DNA of 64,000 nucleotides from Rhodobacteraceae bacterium HTCC2150 (GTDB lineage: Bacteria; Pseudomonadota; Alphaproteobacteria; Rhodobacterales; Rhodobacteraceae), in assembly GCA_000169395.1 (NCBI GenBank), contig AAXZ01000004.1, forward strand, positions 62,001 to 126,000, given 5' to 3'. Position 1 is the first letter of the stretch; every line of letters starts with the position of its first letter. The notes beneath the pieces are model-generated. The model saw only the letters and a program-made list of their open reading frames with translations, had not been told where the DNA came from and searched no databases. Positions 36,201-44,863 of this stretch are shown here, in pieces. Position numbers and translations under genes: made by a program.

Positions 36201-38549
36201 ATGTCCGACGACGCAAACGCCCTCGTTATCAAGCAAGACGCTGGTTTGAAAATTGTTTACTGGCTGTCGCTAGGGCTGGTTTTTGTCGGCATGTTAAATG
36301 CCATGCCAGGTATACCTGGAATGGATGATTTCTTGCTTTCTGTGACAGGAAACCCCGACTTTATAATTCGAAAATACCCGTATGAGTATTTTTACCCCAT
36401 CGTCTTTGCGACGATGATGACCATTGTTGTGCTGAAACACTCTATTTGGCGAGAATGGCAAGAACGATCGCCACTTCGACGCAAAATGGGCTTGTTTTTG
36501 GACATTGCTTTGGCCACGGCGGCCTTGACGATTTCCGCCACTTATTTTGTTGAAATTGAATCCATCTGTATCATTGACCAGTTCACCGGCGAACGCGCGG
36601 CTTTGATTGCCAAAAGTCTTGCGGCAGAACGTGAATTTGCGGAACTTTATGGTCTGCCTGTTCCAGATAGCGTCGAAGATCCTCAATGCATAAATACAAC
36701 TGGCGGCTGGTTGGTTGCGATTATGGGCCTCTCGATCGTTGTGTTCTTAGCGTATAACGTAAAGGTTTGGGGATTACCTTTGGTGTTGGTTGCTATTGCA
36801 ATCGCGGCTTACACCATCATTACCGTGTTGGTTTGGTACTATTACGGTGCAGAAGACATTAACAAATACTTGATGACTAAAATCGGGGGCGAGCCTCGGT
36901 TGTTAAGCGATGGGCGACCAAGACTGCATGATGCGCTTGTAAATAATGCCTCAGGATTGCTGGGCCGGTTCATTGATATTATCATGAACACTGTATTTCC
37001 CTATATCGTCTTGGGCGGTCTTTTTGGTGCCTCAGCAGGGGGGCGTTCATTGATAAAACTGGCCTTCCTTTGGACACGTAAATTACGGGGTGGCCCGGCC
37101 CATGCGGCGATTGTTTCATCGGCAATGTTTGGTACAATTTCAGGCGGCCCTGTTGTTAACGTGTTGTCCACGGGCGTTCTTACCATTCCAATGATGATTA
37201 GACGCGGGTTTTCAAAAACCTTTGCGGGTGGAATGGAGGCTGCTGCCTCATCTGGTGGATCGATCATGCCGCCGGTCATGGGTGTCGCTGCGTTTATTCT
37301 GGCGGCCCTAACCGCGGTTCCCTATCGTGAAGTTATTATCGCAGCCGCGATACCAGCCGTTGCGTATTTCTTCTGTTTGTTTTTGTCGGCGGTCTTTCAA
37401 TCCCGAAAACAAGGGATCCAAGCGATTGGTGAGGCAACGCCAGACATGCTTTTGTCGCGTCAGGATAAATTTAATCTTATCATGATCTTTGGTCCGATAT
37501 TGGTTATCCTCTTTTTCCTTTTGACCGCCAAAGAAAACGTTGGATGCGGCCCATTAGGCGGCTTGCTTGGGGCGACGGTGACTATGCTTGATGGCAACTG
37601 CTTGGTGCAGGATCTTTCGTGGTTTCAGCGGCTGTTGCAAAATTCGGCTGGTGATGCCGGCAGTGCGGGTTGGTGGGCCGTAATAGTACTGTGCTTCTTA
37701 TTGTTTCTAGATCCCGAAATGCGCGCAAAGCCAAGCAAGTTGATTGACGCGTTTTCTGGCTCAGGCATCCTGATTTCAACGCTTTATCTCATGTTCCTAG
37801 CGGTTTCGATTATTGATTTTTGCCTGAACTTTACGGCGCTTTCTGATTTCATCGCCTTGGATATATTGGGATGGCTTCGCGCCCTTGATTTGGGTGGTAG
37901 CGGCACGGGAATGTTCCAGTTCTTGGCACTACTGACAACAATGGGCTTGGCTGTTTTGCTGGGCATGGGGATGCCAGCGGTACCGGCCTACATTAACGTT
38001 GCATTACTTATGGGGCCGGTGTTAGCGGGTCTTGGTCTTTCAATATTTACTGCGCACATGTTTGTCTTTTATTTCGCTGTGGCCAGTGCGATTACGCCGC
38101 CTGTCGCGATTGCCGCATTCGCGGCGGCGACAATAACCAAGGCCGAACCCATGGCGACAGCGCTGTCAGCTGTGCGTTCGGGTATTGTGATGTTTGTGAT
38201 CCCCTTCATTTTCGCCTTCTATCCCGAAATATTATTGATCGAGGCTGCGGTTCTTGATCCAACCTCGCTGCCTTCAGCCGCCGTGTATCTTGATGGATAT
38301 GACGGGACGATTGATTGGGGGGCTTTGTTATTGGTTCTTGCTCGTTTGGTCCTTGGGCTTTACCTTTTGGCGAGTGCCTTGGCCGGATTTGATCAGCGCA
38401 AACTTTATTCATGGGAATGGATCGCGCGGTTGGTTTTAGCAGGCTTGGTTATGGCCAAAAGCCCGACATTGTTTGTGCCTGCAATAATTGTGGCGATTAT
38501 TTTGATTGTTTTGCACAGCATAAGCGCGCGTCGCTCAAACACAGCCTGA
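36201..38549 (+). CDS. TRAP transporter fused permease (4TM/12TM)
   Basis: A 782-residue membrane protein that joins the small DctQ-like and large DctM-like TRAP subunits in one chain, as usual for TAXI systems. The DctM part shows GGRSLIKLAF, MFGTISGGPVVNVLSTGVLTIPMM-type text (about 310-335), EAAASSGGSIMPPVMG and the late LGMGMPAVPAYINVA and ITPPVAIAAFAAA motifs. It imports an organic acid driven by a sodium or proton gradient. The P450 gene starts 8 bases after its stop. Confidence 0.94.
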   Translation: MSDDANALVIKQDAGLKIVYWLSLGLVFVGMLNAMPGIPGMDDFLLSVTGNPDFIIRKYPYEYFYPIVFATMMTIVVLKHSIWREWQERSPLRRKMGLFLDIALATAALTISATYFVEIESICIIDQFTGERAALIAKSLAAEREFAELYGLPVPDSVEDPQCINTTGGWLVAIMGLSIVVFLAYNVKVWGLPLVLVAIAIAAYTIITVLVWYYYGAEDINKYLMTKIGGEPRLLSDGRPRLHDALVNNASGLLGRFIDIIMNTVFPYIVLGGLFGASAGGRSLIKLAFLWTRKLRGGPAHAAIVSSAMFGTISGGPVVNVLSTGVLTIPMMIRRGFSKTFAGGMEAAASSGGSIMPPVMGVAAFILAALTAVPYREVIIAAAIPAVAYFFCLFLSAVFQSRKQGIQAIGEATPDMLLSRQDKFNLIMIFGPILVILFFLLTAKENVGCGPLGGLLGATVTMLDGNCLVQDLSWFQRLLQNSAGDAGSAGWWAVIVLCFLLFLDPEMRAKPSKLIDAFSGSGILISTLYLMFLAVSIIDFCLNFTALSDFIALDILGWLRALDLGGSGTGMFQFLALLTTMGLAVLLGMGMPAVPAYINVALLMGPVLAGLGLSIFTAHMFVFYFAVASAITPPVAIAAFAAATITKAEPMATALSAVRSGIVMFVIPFIFAFYPEILLIEAAVLDPTSLPSAAVYLDGYDGTIDWGALLLVLARLVLGLYLLASALAGFDQRKLYSWEWIARLVLAGLVMAKSPTLFVPAIIVAIILIVLHSISARRSNTA

Positions 38550-38557
38550 GAAGTCGA

Positions 38558-39733
38558 ATGAACAAAGCGCCTAGTTTAGATGTCGATTTCTATAGCGATG
38601 CCACCATTGCGGATCCTGCATCTGCGTATGGAGAAATGTTGAACCACGGTCCTGTCGTCTATCTGGCCCCGAACAATCTGCATGCAATTTGCGGATTTGA
38701 TGCGCTGACGTCCAGTTTGCGAAATCACCGAGTTTTTCGATCTGGTTTGGGCGTGTCAATAAATGAGGGGGTGAACAAGGTATTGATCGGTTCCACCCTT
38801 CATTCCGATCCGCCAGAACACGATATGACCCGTGCCATTACATTTGCCCCTTTGACGCCGAAGGCACTGACTGAGGTACGCGCGCGCATTGAAACCGAGG
38901 CCGCGTTCATTGCGGACAAAATGATCAATCAGGGCGCGTTTGATGCAGCAAGCGAATTGGCGCCTTATCTGCCACTAACCGTTGTGCGCGATCTGGTGGG
39001 GCTGGGTGAACGGGGCAGTAACAATATGCTTGAATGGGGCGCGGCCACATTTGAATTGATGGGCGATCCAAAGGAAAGACGCGATGCGGCCGCAGCAAAA
39101 CTAAAGGACTTGCGGTCATTTTTGGATGATGAGGTAACCCTAAGCGGCCTAAAACCTGATGGCTGGGCGAATAAGGCAACATCCAAAGGCATTGAGGCCG
39201 GCATCGATAAGCAAAAAGCCGCAGAATTGATGCGCGACTATATTGCGCCAAGTTTGGATACAACGATTTCGGCCATTGGATATGGGATTAACTTGTTTGC
39301 CCAAAATCCAGAACAGTGGGAAAAGTTGTGTGCGGATCGAAGTTTGATCAAAAATGCGATTGAGGAAATTGTGCGTTTGAACACGCCCATCCGTGCGTTT
39401 TCGCGATATGTGGCGCAGGATATCAACGTAGCTGGCGTTGATTTAGCCAAGGACAGTCGGGTGTTGATGGTTTTTGGCGCGGCTAATCGAGATGCCGAAA
39501 AGTTCCCAGACCCGAACCGCTTTGATATCGAACGTTCCACCCGTGGTCATGTTGGATTTGGCCATGGTGTGCACGCTTGTTTGGGCATGCATCTGGCGCG
39601 GCTTGAAATGACATGTTTGTTTAATGCACTGGCTGATCGCGTAAAGAGGTTTGATGCAACTGGACCGGTCGTACCCGTGATTAATGCATCCATTCATGCA
39701 TTTGCGAGCGTTCCGGTTAAGGCATTGGTTTGA
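38558..39733 (+). CDS. Cytochrome P450
   Basis: A 391-residue soluble bacterial P450. The heme-binding loop is FGHGVHACLGMHLAR with the thiolate Cys341. The K-helix ExxR is EEIVR, followed by the conserved Arg of the FSRYV meander region. The I-helix reads YIAPSLDTTISA, where the usual Ala/Gly-Gly before the acid-Thr pair is replaced by Ser-Leu, as in some aromatic-ether-demethylating P450 families. No ferredoxin or reductase gene is adjacent. The 8-base spacing from the TRAP permease implies one transcript, so the imported compound is probably its substrate. Confidence 0.93.
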   Translation: MNKAPSLDVDFYSDATIADPASAYGEMLNHGPVVYLAPNNLHAICGFDALTSSLRNHRVFRSGLGVSINEGVNKVLIGSTLHSDPPEHDMTRAITFAPLTPKALTEVRARIETEAAFIADKMINQGAFDAASELAPYLPLTVVRDLVGLGERGSNNMLEWGAATFELMGDPKERRDAAAAKLKDLRSFLDDEVTLSGLKPDGWANKATSKGIEAGIDKQKAAELMRDYIAPSLDTTISAIGYGINLFAQNPEQWEKLCADRSLIKNAIEEIVRLNTPIRAFSRYVAQDINVAGVDLAKDSRVLMVFGAANRDAEKFPDPNRFDIERSTRGHVGFGHGVHACLGMHLARLEMTCLFNALADRVKRFDATGPVVPVINASIHAFASVPVKALV

Positions 39734-39845
39734 AAATACAAAACCTAAAGCTGGGTTAACGGAACTGCCGTACCTTCAAAGGGACGCCATAAGAACCGAT
39801 CAACATTGGTCGTTAGCTTCTTGATCTTTTGAAATAAAGTGAAAG

Positions 39846-39920
39846 TGGTGCCCAGGGGCGGATTTGAACCACCGACACGAGGATTTTCAATCCACTGCTC
39901 TACCCCTGAGCTACCCGGGC
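39846..39920 (-). tRNA. tRNA-Phe (GAA)
   Basis: A full cloverleaf can be folded on the minus strand: acceptor GCCCGGG with CCTGGGC, D-arm GCTC/GAGC, anticodon loop TTGAAAA (anticodon GAA), T-arm GGTGG-TTCAAAT-CCGCC, and an encoded CCA end. The anticodon stem has one T-T mismatch. It ends the infA-maf-rng-yacG block. Confidence 0.96.
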
Positions 39921-39996
39921 ACGGATAAACATTTCTGTTCGGGGTGGCGATGTTCTAGGCGAGGCAGGTGCGACTAGCAAGAGGCATTTTGCACTT

Positions 39997-40179
39997 CTAG
40001 TGAATATTTTGATTATTGTTTTCAATTGCGTCGGCTGCTTCGTCAATACTGTCCTCATCGACCGCCGGAATCGCGTATTTTCCAGTGACCCAACGACCCA
40101 AATCGATGTCTGCACAGCGAAGGCTGCAAAAAGGGCGAAATTCTACCACTGTCGATTTTTTGCAAATGGGACAGCTCAT
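39997..40179 (-). CDS. yacG: DNA gyrase inhibitor YacG
   Basis: A 60-residue zinc-binding protein with CPIC near the N-terminus (Cys3, Cys6) and FCSLRC (Cys18, Cys22), followed by [13 protein letters not shown], the YacG family signature. It binds GyrB and blocks DNA binding in E. coli. It overlaps the rng stop by 4 bases. Confidence 0.93.
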   Translation of the reverse strand: MSCPICKKSTVVEFRPFCSLRCADIDLGRWVTGKYAIPAVDEDSIDEAADAIENNNQNIH

Positions 40180-41210
40180 GCCAGATCATGCGCAAACAAT
40201 GGCGCGCGTTCGCGTTTTCTTTGCAACTCAAAATTACCCATTGTCGTCCAACCAACCAAATTGGTTTCGGTGGTGTCTTTTTTAAAGGCCGCGGTTAGAA
40301 CTTGTTCCAACTGCTTGCGATCCTTTTTGGCCATTGGCGCGAAATCCACAACAATCTGCCCACCAAGGCCACGCAAACGCAAAGCGCGGGGCAGGGCGCG
40401 TGCCGCGGCGATATTTGTCTTTAGGCCGGCCATGGGTGATCCATCGGCGCCTGTGTTTACATCAACCGCAACCAAGGCGCGGGTGGGTTCGACAAACAAC
40501 GTGCCACCACCAGCAAGGGCCATGCCGTCAGCAAATATCGCCTCCATTTGTTCCAAAACACCTGTGTGTTCAAAACAACCCATTTCGGTTTCCACGTCAT
40601 CTGGCATGCCCCATTCGCGCCACGCCATGTGGTGGGCATCGGGACCATTAAACAACAGTTGTGGGGCACCTGTCCGCTCGGCTTCCATTGCGTGTGCTAG
40701 GTCCAGCATTTCTGCTGTATCTTCTGCCACCTCAAGGGGATCTGCCTCGGCGGCAATGGAACGTATAATAACACCCATGCGATCATCTTCGCATAAGGGT
40801 TCGACGGCGGCGCGCAAGGCAAGGCGAATGTCTTCGTCTTGGATAGAACGGGAAATATTCAAACCGGGACGGTCGGGCGTCACAATGGCGAACTTGCTTT
40901 TAAACAACAAACGATCGGTAACAGGAATGCCTTTGCCGGGTTCCGTTACGCCTGTAACCTGCACCAGCATCGTTTCGCCGGGCGCACGGCCCTTGGCACC
41001 TCGTAAATATGCGTTTCCATCCGGTGTTTTCAAAAACACACCACCTTGCCCTTTGATCAGTCGATCAACAGTGGCGCGATAGATTGTTCCGGGCAGGGCA
41101 GGGCCGTCTTCTGACGGATCGATAAGGAAATCTTGGACCTGACCATCGATGACCAGTGCGGCCGCGGCGCGCCCTTTGATTTGATCAAGTGCTACCAATG
41201 TGCCCTTCAT
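40176..41210 (-). CDS. rng: Ribonuclease E/G family protein
   Basis: A 344-residue short form of the RNase E/G family. The DNase I-like catalytic core is present, with metal-binding Asp residues in [13 protein letters not shown] and [11 protein letters not shown]. The N-terminal S1-like region is shortened and there is no long C-terminal scaffold or clear zinc-link, so it is an RNase G-like endoribonuclease distinct from full-length RNase E. It acts in rRNA and mRNA processing. It is coupled to maf upstream and yacG downstream by 4-base overlaps. Confidence 0.88.
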   Translation of the reverse strand: MKGTLVALDQIKGRAAAALVIDGQVQDFLIDPSEDGPALPGTIYRATVDRLIKGQGGVFLKTPDGNAYLRGAKGRAPGETMLVQVTGVTEPGKGIPVTDRLLFKSKFAIVTPDRPGLNISRSIQDEDIRLALRAAVEPLCEDDRMGVIIRSIAAEADPLEVAEDTAEMLDLAHAMEAERTGAPQLLFNGPDAHHMAWREWGMPDDVETEMGCFEHTGVLEQMEAIFADGMALAGGGTLFVEPTRALVAVDVNTGADGSPMAGLKTNIAAARALPRALRLRGLGGQIVVDFAPMAKKDRKQLEQVLTAAFKKDTTETNLVGWTTMGNFELQRKRERAPLFAHDLA

Positions 41211-41782
41211 GTCGCCCTCATAAATGGATACCCAGCCGCACGCAGCAAACTGGCGGTTTCAGCAAGTGGCAAACCAACGACGGCAGAGAATGATCCGGAA
41301 ATAAAGGGAATCAACGTGGCTGCGGGGCCTTGGATGGCATAACCACCTGCCTTGCCGCGCCAATCGTCAGTGGCCAGATAGCCGTTCAATTCTACATCGG
41401 ACAGTCGTTTCATTTGTACTGTTGAGACGACATCGCGTGTCCAGGTCTGTTCACCCAGCTTCATGGCAATCGCCGTTACCACGCGGTGGCGACGACCTGA
41501 AAGCTTTAGCAAGAATTCAGCGGCTTGTCCGGCGTCAACAGGTTTGCCCATGATGCGGCGGCCCAAAGCAACAGTCGTGTCGGCACATAAAACCAACTCG
41601 TCGACGGATGCAGGTATCGCCGCCAGTTTCTGCTGGGCAATCCGATTGCAATATTCGCGGGGTTTTTCAGCAGGTTTCGGTGTTTCATCGATGTCAGGTG
41701 CACGGATTTCATCCGGCACCACACCAATTTGGGCCAACAGTTCCAGCCGTCTTGGGCTGCCTGACCCTAAAACCAAACGCAT
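41207..41782 (-). CDS. maf: Maf family nucleoside triphosphate pyrophosphatase
   Basis: A 191-residue Maf protein with the phosphate-binding [14 protein letters not shown] at the N-terminus, [10 protein letters not shown] and the catalytic segment [17 protein letters not shown], followed by [11 protein letters not shown]. It hydrolyses non-canonical or methylated nucleoside triphosphates. It sits 3 bases after infA. Confidence 0.93.
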   Translation of the reverse strand: MRLVLGSGSPRRLELLAQIGVVPDEIRAPDIDETPKPAEKPREYCNRIAQQKLAAIPASVDELVLCADTTVALGRRIMGKPVDAGQAAEFLLKLSGRRHRVVTAIAMKLGEQTWTRDVVSTVQMKRLSDVELNGYLATDDWRGKAGGYAIQGPAATLIPFISGSFSAVVGLPLAETASLLRAAGYPFMRAT

Positions 41783-41785
41783 AAT

Positions 41786-42004
41786 TTATTTAAAGCGATA
41801 GTTAATACGACCCTTTGTCAGGTCATAAGGTGTCATTTCCACCTGTACTTTGTCGCCTGCAAGAACACGGATGCGGTTTTTACGCATCTTGCCTGCCGTG
41901 TGTGCGATGATCGTATGGCCGTTTTCCAGCTCGACCAGAAATGTCGCGTTCGGCAAGAGTTCCTTTACGACACCGGGAAATTCGAGCAGTTCTTCCTTAG
42001 CCAT
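41786..42004 (-). CDS. infA: Translation initiation factor IF-1
   Basis: A 72-residue S1-domain protein with the invariant IF-1 pattern: [35 protein letters not shown] and [14 protein letters not shown]. It binds the 30S A site during initiation. The ATG at 42004 is preceded by AGGAGA; an upstream in-frame ATG lacks this spacing. It starts the infA-maf-rng-yacG operon. Confidence 0.97.
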   Translation of the reverse strand: MAKEELLEFPGVVKELLPNATFLVELENGHTIIAHTAGKMRKNRIRVLAGDKVQVEMTPYDLTKGRINYRFK

Positions 42005-42193
42005 GGTCTCTCCTAAATAGTCAGTCATGGGGCCATCCCCATGCGAAACCTTAAATGGTGTGGTTTTTATGATTATTCAAGCGATAGTTAGCTGAATATG
42101 CGCCCGTTTCCAAAAAACGTGGGTAAAATGCGGCAATTATCGGTTGTGACCCCGATAAAGATGCGAATTTGGTGGTTCTGAGGCACATAGTTT

Positions 42194-43059
42194 TTAGTGA
42201 GGTAGCGAAACTGCACCAGTGATAATAGCTGTAAGCATTAGAATTGCTAAAAAGCTCACTGCTTCAGCCAAAATTGATTGTTGAAATTTTTTTGCGGATC
42301 CGGTGTCGTTTCTAAGCAAAGCAGGAACAAATCGAAATTTATTTAAGCTGGCCAATATCATTAAGAAACTGACAACCAAGATTTTCACCATCAATGTTAT
42401 GCCGTAAACACTGGTGAACAATTGAGTTGGATGAGAAAGTAGGGACGTTGCCATTATTCCACCGGCGATCAGCATAATTGGAACCATTATCAAAGCCAAT
42501 CGTCCAAATTTATGAGAAATAACTGCAACTTCTGTGATGAATTCAGGATAATCCAAAAGCCGATAGAGCGGCCAAAGAGCACCAATCCAAAAAGTGAAAA
42601 CAGTAACATGTATTAACAAGGCAGGTTTTGTTGGGAAGAAATCAATTCCATTTGTATGACCAACCCAAAGAAAAGAAATCAGTGTGAGCACGCCCCCGAG
42701 CAGAGGAAAAATTGGATTTTCGGGTAGAAAAGCAGAGAAACAATCAACAACCCAAGCCCGATAATTTGTAGGGAAAACGTTGTTCCTTGCGGGCCTTGGG
42801 CGACAAGTTCAAGCATTTCAAAATCAAATAGACCCGATGCATCACCTGTAAGTTGCGCACCTTGAATCATGAAAAATAGGATCGCAAGTGCTGTCGCTAT
42901 AATGGCATTTATTGAGGCCAATTTTCGCAAACCAATTATTTCACTGTGTTTGCGACTTAAAAACATATGCTTGAATACCACGAGACCAATCGCAATTGAG
43001 CTGCTTGCATAGAATAAGGCCTTTATAGGTAAAGCCAATATTACCCAAACCTCGGGCAT
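42194..43059 (-). pseudogene. copD: Copper resistance D family protein CopD, frameshifted
   Basis: Two adjoining frames together make one CopD-type membrane protein of about 290 residues. The N-terminal part (43059 to 42679) has helices to FYPK; then the frame changes. Reading the next frame from the same point gives NPIFPLLGGVLTLISFLW, which continues smoothly into the second part (to 42194), with the CopD helix containing LIHVTVFTFWIGALWPLY. The shift is explained by one missing A in an AAAA run (TTTT at 42717-42720). CopD works with CopC in periplasmic copper uptake or handling. It overlaps copC by 1 base. Either a real mutation or a sequence error. Confidence 0.85.
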
Positions 43060-43418
43060 TATTCAGAACTAACGGTAAACTGAAGTTTGCCACTTCTAAT
43101 ATGGCCATCACTGCCGATTCCACGCCACGTGACTACAAAAATACCAATGTCATCGAAGGCAATCGGGAACGTAAAATCCGTACGAAATGTTTTTTGCTCA
43201 CTTAGATCCAGTTTAATTTCTTTCCCATCATCTATCCGCAAAGTCACTTTCGCCAAGCGTATTTCGCTCGCAAATTCCAATGCTAACTCGGATGGGGGTA
43301 ACGAAAGAACGGTTCCATTTGCAGGTTTAGACGTTAGAATTTTTGTGTGTGCATGGGCAGTCGAGGTCCAACAGGCTAACGAAACGAGTATTGTCAAAAG
43401 CTTGAGTGCGTTTTTCAT
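43059..43418 (-). CDS. copC: Copper resistance protein CopC
   Basis: A 119-residue periplasmic CopC. A signal peptide ends at STAHA, leaving His at or near the mature N-terminus (His22/His24), the expected Cu(II) ligand; SKPANGTVLSLPPSELALEF and a late RSGKLQFTV are family typical. The SDGHIRSG His is another copper ligand. The Met-rich Cu(I) loop of some CopC proteins is absent. It lies between the cytochrome c gene and copD. Confidence 0.9.
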   Translation of the reverse strand: MKNALKLLTILVSLACWTSTAHAHTKILTSKPANGTVLSLPPSELALEFASEIRLAKVTLRIDDGKEIKLDLSEQKTFRTDFTFPIAFDDIGIFVVTWRGIGSDGHIRSGKLQFTVSSE

Positions 43419-43431
43419 AACTTAGCTCCTA

Positions 43432-43866
43432 TTAATTTATGCCGTTTTCACGCTGTATTTCACGCAAGAAATGAATAATGTATTTCACGTCGGCCCGCGA
43501 TAGACCATCAATCGGGGGCATGTTCCCAAATGGCCAGTGATGCGCGCGGACGCCAAGTGCAACGGCACGTTGAAAGGATTCGTCGCCGTGGTGGCTTGGT
43601 TCATATATCTTGTGAATTAAAGGTGGCGCGACACCGGCTTGGCCAACTGCGTTTGGTGCATGACATGTTGCGCATACATTATTGTAAACGCGCCGGCCTA
43701 TTTTACCATTTTCACTAAGACTGGCGGGTATAATGATTTCAACAAGTGCTGTGTCTTGATCCAAGGCAGCCGCAATTCGCGACGGTGTTGTTTCGGGTTT
43801 GGTTGCCCAAAATCCGATACCAAATGTCAGTGCAACAGCTGCAATTAGGATTAGTTTGTTTTTCAT
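43432..43866 (-). CDS. Mono-heme cytochrome c, class I-like
   Basis: A 144-residue c-type cytochrome with an N-terminal hydrophobic segment (signal peptide or anchor, residues 3-21) and one heme site, CATCH (Cys65, Cys68, His69). GNMPPIDGLS supplies the likely Met axial ligand. The fold continues with DVKYIIHFLREIQ, the usual C-terminal helix. I chose the ATG at 43866 (GGGAG upstream). With copC and copD it forms a three-gene unit with a copper or electron-transfer role that cannot be specified. Confidence 0.85.
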   Translation of the reverse strand: MKNKLILIAAVALTFGIGFWATKPETTPSRIAAALDQDTALVEIIIPASLSENGKIGRRVYNNVCATCHAPNAVGQAGVAPPLIHKIYEPSHHGDESFQRAVALGVRAHHWPFGNMPPIDGLSRADVKYIIHFLREIQRENGIN

Positions 43867-43920
43867 AGCGCTCCCCATTTTTTATGTTTTTGGGGGTTCT
43901 TGTTGGGGGAAGGTCAAGCA

Positions 43921-44391
43921 CTATTTATTGGTCGCAGGGCCAAATCGTTGAATTATATGGGTCATTATCTGATCGCGGGCTTGGCGATAGTAAGTCAGTT
44001 TATCGTCGCGTTTTTCGCCCATGCCAGTTGGATCAAGAATTGGCCAATACTCCACGTCTAAATGCGCATAACGCGTTAATTCCAAGGCCTGACGTTGACT
44101 GGCGGGTGACAATGCCACAACTAAGCCAAATGTCGCCAGATCATCCCCCCATTCGCGCATTTCTGAAAAACTGCGGCTTCTGTGCCGGCTAAGTTCGATA
44201 TCTAACTCTGCACAAACAGCCACCGAAAACCCGTCAATTTCCATATCGTTATGAACACCTGCCGATTGCACATAAACATCGGTGCCATACAGTTTTTTCA
44301 TAATGCCTTCGGCCATAGGTGAGCGGACCGCATTATGATCGCAGCAAAACAGAACCGAGTCTGGCATATCTTTGGTTGAGCTATCCACCAA
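43921..44391 (-). CDS. Low-molecular-weight protein tyrosine phosphatase family
   Basis: A 156-residue protein with a CX5R phosphate loop near the N-terminus (CDHNAVRS; Cys17 to Arg23) and a downstream PILDPTGMGE segment that supplies the likely general-acid Asp of the DP loop. It belongs to the LMW-PTP/arsenate-reductase fold. It overlaps the UPF0262 gene by 11 bases and belongs to the conserved murA-hisD block. Confidence 0.85.
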   Translation of the reverse strand: MVDSSTKDMPDSVLFCCDHNAVRSPMAEGIMKKLYGTDVYVQSAGVHNDMEIDGFSVAVCAELDIELSRHRSRSFSEMREWGDDLATFGLVVALSPASQRQALELTRYAHLDVEYWPILDPTGMGEKRDDKLTYYRQARDQIMTHIIQRFGPATNK

Positions 44392-44863
44392 AATGCAGCA
44401 CGCAAATTAAGGTGAACAACCGTCGAGAGGTGTCTTTGTCGATGATGGCCTTGTTTTTTAGCCGCTCTTGCAGAACCTCTGCGCCTTCGTTGTGAATGCC
44501 GCGTCGGGCCATATCAATGGCCTCGATTTGCGCAGGCGGCAAACGTTTTACGGCCTCAAAATAGCTTTCACAAATCTGGAAATAATCTTTCACAACTTGT
44601 TTAAAGGGGCTTAACGACAGGTGAAACTCAACGATTGGTTCGTCGTTTTCGCTTTTGACATCAAAAACCAAGCGACGATCTTTAATGGCAAGGTGCAAAC
44701 GATATGGACCAATGGGGGCAATTTGATCTGGCTTGCCCGGTAGTGCGAAAGAGTTTTCCTCAAGCAAATCAAAAATGGCAACCTTACGTTCTTGTTCAAT
44801 TTCAGCCGTGGGTGGTGCCAACGCGCTGTCATCAATGTCGATTTGGATCAGACGGTTCGTCAT
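44381..44863 (-). CDS. UPF0262 family protein
   Basis: A 160-residue protein of the alphaproteobacterial UPF0262 family, recognised by IDDSALAPPTAEIEQERKVA, IFDLLEENSF, and the late IDMARRGIHNEGAEVLQERL. Its function is unknown. It overlaps the hisD stop by 4 bases, the constant position of this family in Rhodobacterales. Confidence 0.9.
   Translation of the reverse strand: MTNRLIQIDIDDSALAPPTAEIEQERKVAIFDLLEENSFALPGKPDQIAPIGPYRLHLAIKDRRLVFDVKSENDEPIVEFHLSLSPFKQVVKDYFQICESYFEAVKRLPPAQIEAIDMARRGIHNEGAEVLQERLKNKAIIDKDTSRRLFTLICVLHFGG

Noticed and set aside
40000-41082. A 360-codon open frame on the plus strand opposite rng
   Set aside because: It lies fully antisense to the well-supported ribonuclease gene, is rich in Ser, Arg and Ala in a shadow-like way, and shows no family motif.
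42690-42725. Programmed -1 frameshift in copD
   Set aside because: The run is only AAAA preceded by G, so the tRNA would re-pair poorly, and no typical slippery heptamer or downstream pseudoknot is evident.
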